Shown here piece after piece: positions 32,332 through 32,861 of a stretch of 32,861 nt of DNA. The position numbers were made by a program, and so were the translations under genes. A model generated the notes under the pieces. It was given only the letters and a program-made list of their open reading frames with translations, had not been told where the DNA came from and made no database searches. Each line of letters starts with the position of its first letter. The first letter of the stretch is position 1. The stretch is from Nitrospira sp. (GTDB lineage: Bacteria > Nitrospirota > Nitrospiria > Nitrospirales > Nitrospiraceae), in the NCBI GenBank assembly GCA_005116895.1, contig SWDO01000002.1, positions 41,046 through 73,906 of the forward strand, in the 5' to 3' direction.

Positions 32332-32828
32332 ATGTGGTGCTCATCGGCTATCGTGGCACAGGAAAGAGTACTGTCGGTAAACTCGTGGCGGCCTGTCTTG
32401 ACCGCGTCCTGGTCTCCACAGACGCTGAGATCGTGAAGTTGGTTGGTCAAAGCATTCCCGAGATCGTTCAGCAACATGGGTGGGAGTACTTTCGTGATCT
32501 CGAAACAAAGATTTGCCAGGATCTAGCGGGCCGGAATGGGGTCGTGATTGATACTGGTGGGGGCGCCATCCTTCGATCGCAAAATGCCGAGGGGCTGAAA
32601 CGCACTGGGAAGCTGTTCTGGCTGACTGCTCCAGTTGAGACCATTGCCAAGCGAATTGGAACGGATACACAAAGACCATCTCTTACTGGAACCAAGTCGT
32701 TTCTCGACGAGATTCAAGATGTGCTTCGTGAACGGACGCCGAAGTATCAAGCCGCTGCTGATTACATCATTGAGACCAATGGAAAATCCGCCACGCAAGT
32801 TGCTGATGAGATTCTGGCACAACTCTAG
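32328..32828 (+). CDS. aroK: Shikimate kinase
   Basis: 166 residues, full length. Walker A GYRGTGKST (7-15), the shikimate-binding D of STDAEIVKL (D32) and R58 in YFRDLE, DTGGGAIL, the lid Arg in QRPSL and ERTPKYQAAAD near the end. It phosphorylates shikimate at O3, directly after AroE in the pathway. The gene ends 33 bases before the window edge; what follows is not seen. Confidence 0.96.
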   Translation: MNVVLIGYRGTGKSTVGKLVAACLDRVLVSTDAEIVKLVGQSIPEIVQQHGWEYFRDLETKICQDLAGRNGVVIDTGGGAILRSQNAEGLKRTGKLFWLTAPVETIAKRIGTDTQRPSLTGTKSFLDEIQDVLRERTPKYQAAADYIIETNGKSATQVADEILAQL

Positions 32829-32861
32829 TTGCCTCGATAGTCTTTCTGAACCTTGACAAGT

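Noticed and set aside
1..32861. CRISPR arrays, toxin-antitoxin pairs, restriction or phage-defence modules, transposases.
   Set aside because: No regularly spaced repeats, integrases or characteristic domain pairs were found. The window is core metabolic and envelope genes.

Overview
The window is a dense bacterial chromosome segment with about 36 protein genes, short gaps and many ATGA/GTGA overlaps. No tRNA, rRNA, CRISPR array, insertion sequence or prophage was seen. Gene content and order suggest Nitrospirota, most likely the genus Nitrospira: a bifunctional CysN/CysC-like protein, two proteins built from PCP-reductase (BchB C-terminal-like) domains in a non-photosynthetic setting, and the pheA-hisC-aroF-tyrA-aroA-cmk-plsC-rpsA-sppA-ihf run. 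This assignment comes from recalled family distribution, not from a search.

Layout. (1) 1-881: 3' end of a cysNC-type sulfate adenylyltransferase gene. (2) 1006-4364: a putative envelope operon: a membrane-anchored OmpA-domain protein, a very unusual 670-residue protein (membrane anchor, coiled-coil repeats, helix-hairpin-helix, Mrp/ApbC-type NTPase), and a zinc-ribbon/PCP-reductase-domain protein, closed by a perfect-palindrome terminator. (3) 4446-5207: a seven-helix, His-rich membrane protein. (4) 5346-8274: yebC, ruvA, a secreted Cys-rich protein and ruvB. ruvB carries a frameshift and ruvC is absent. (5) 8435-18288: aromatic amino-acid genes (pheA, hisC, aroF, tyrA, aroA), then cmk, plsC, rpsA, sppA and an IHF/HU gene. 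aroA has an in-frame TAA. (6) 18315-19316: a four-domain PCP-reductase-like protein. (7) 19398-22545: a divergent pair of unknown genes, a VCBS-repeat lipoprotein, two small proteins and a D,D-carboxypeptidase. (8) 22724-29656, minus strand: two unknown proteins, gdhA, lipB, a sigma-70 factor, and a slipin/NfeD pair. (9) 29795-32828, plus strand: trmI, an SDR reductase, aroE and aroK.

How the genes fit together. aroF opens the shikimate pathway. aroE, aroK and aroA perform later steps. pheA and tyrA split chorismate/prephenate toward phenylalanine and tyrosine, and hisC may supply the aminotransferase. yebC and ruvAB form a classic recombination neighbourhood. NfeD plus slipin is the conserved membrane protease/SPFH pair.

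The main oddities are: the chimeric NTPase whose P-loop is cut off by a 109-nt duplicated segment; two core genes (ruvB, aroA) each broken by a single lesion within 6 kb; and a perfect 15-bp hairpin inside the start of sppA. I did not find a clear new defence or mobile system. The best candidate for something undescribed is the 1006-4364 envelope operon.
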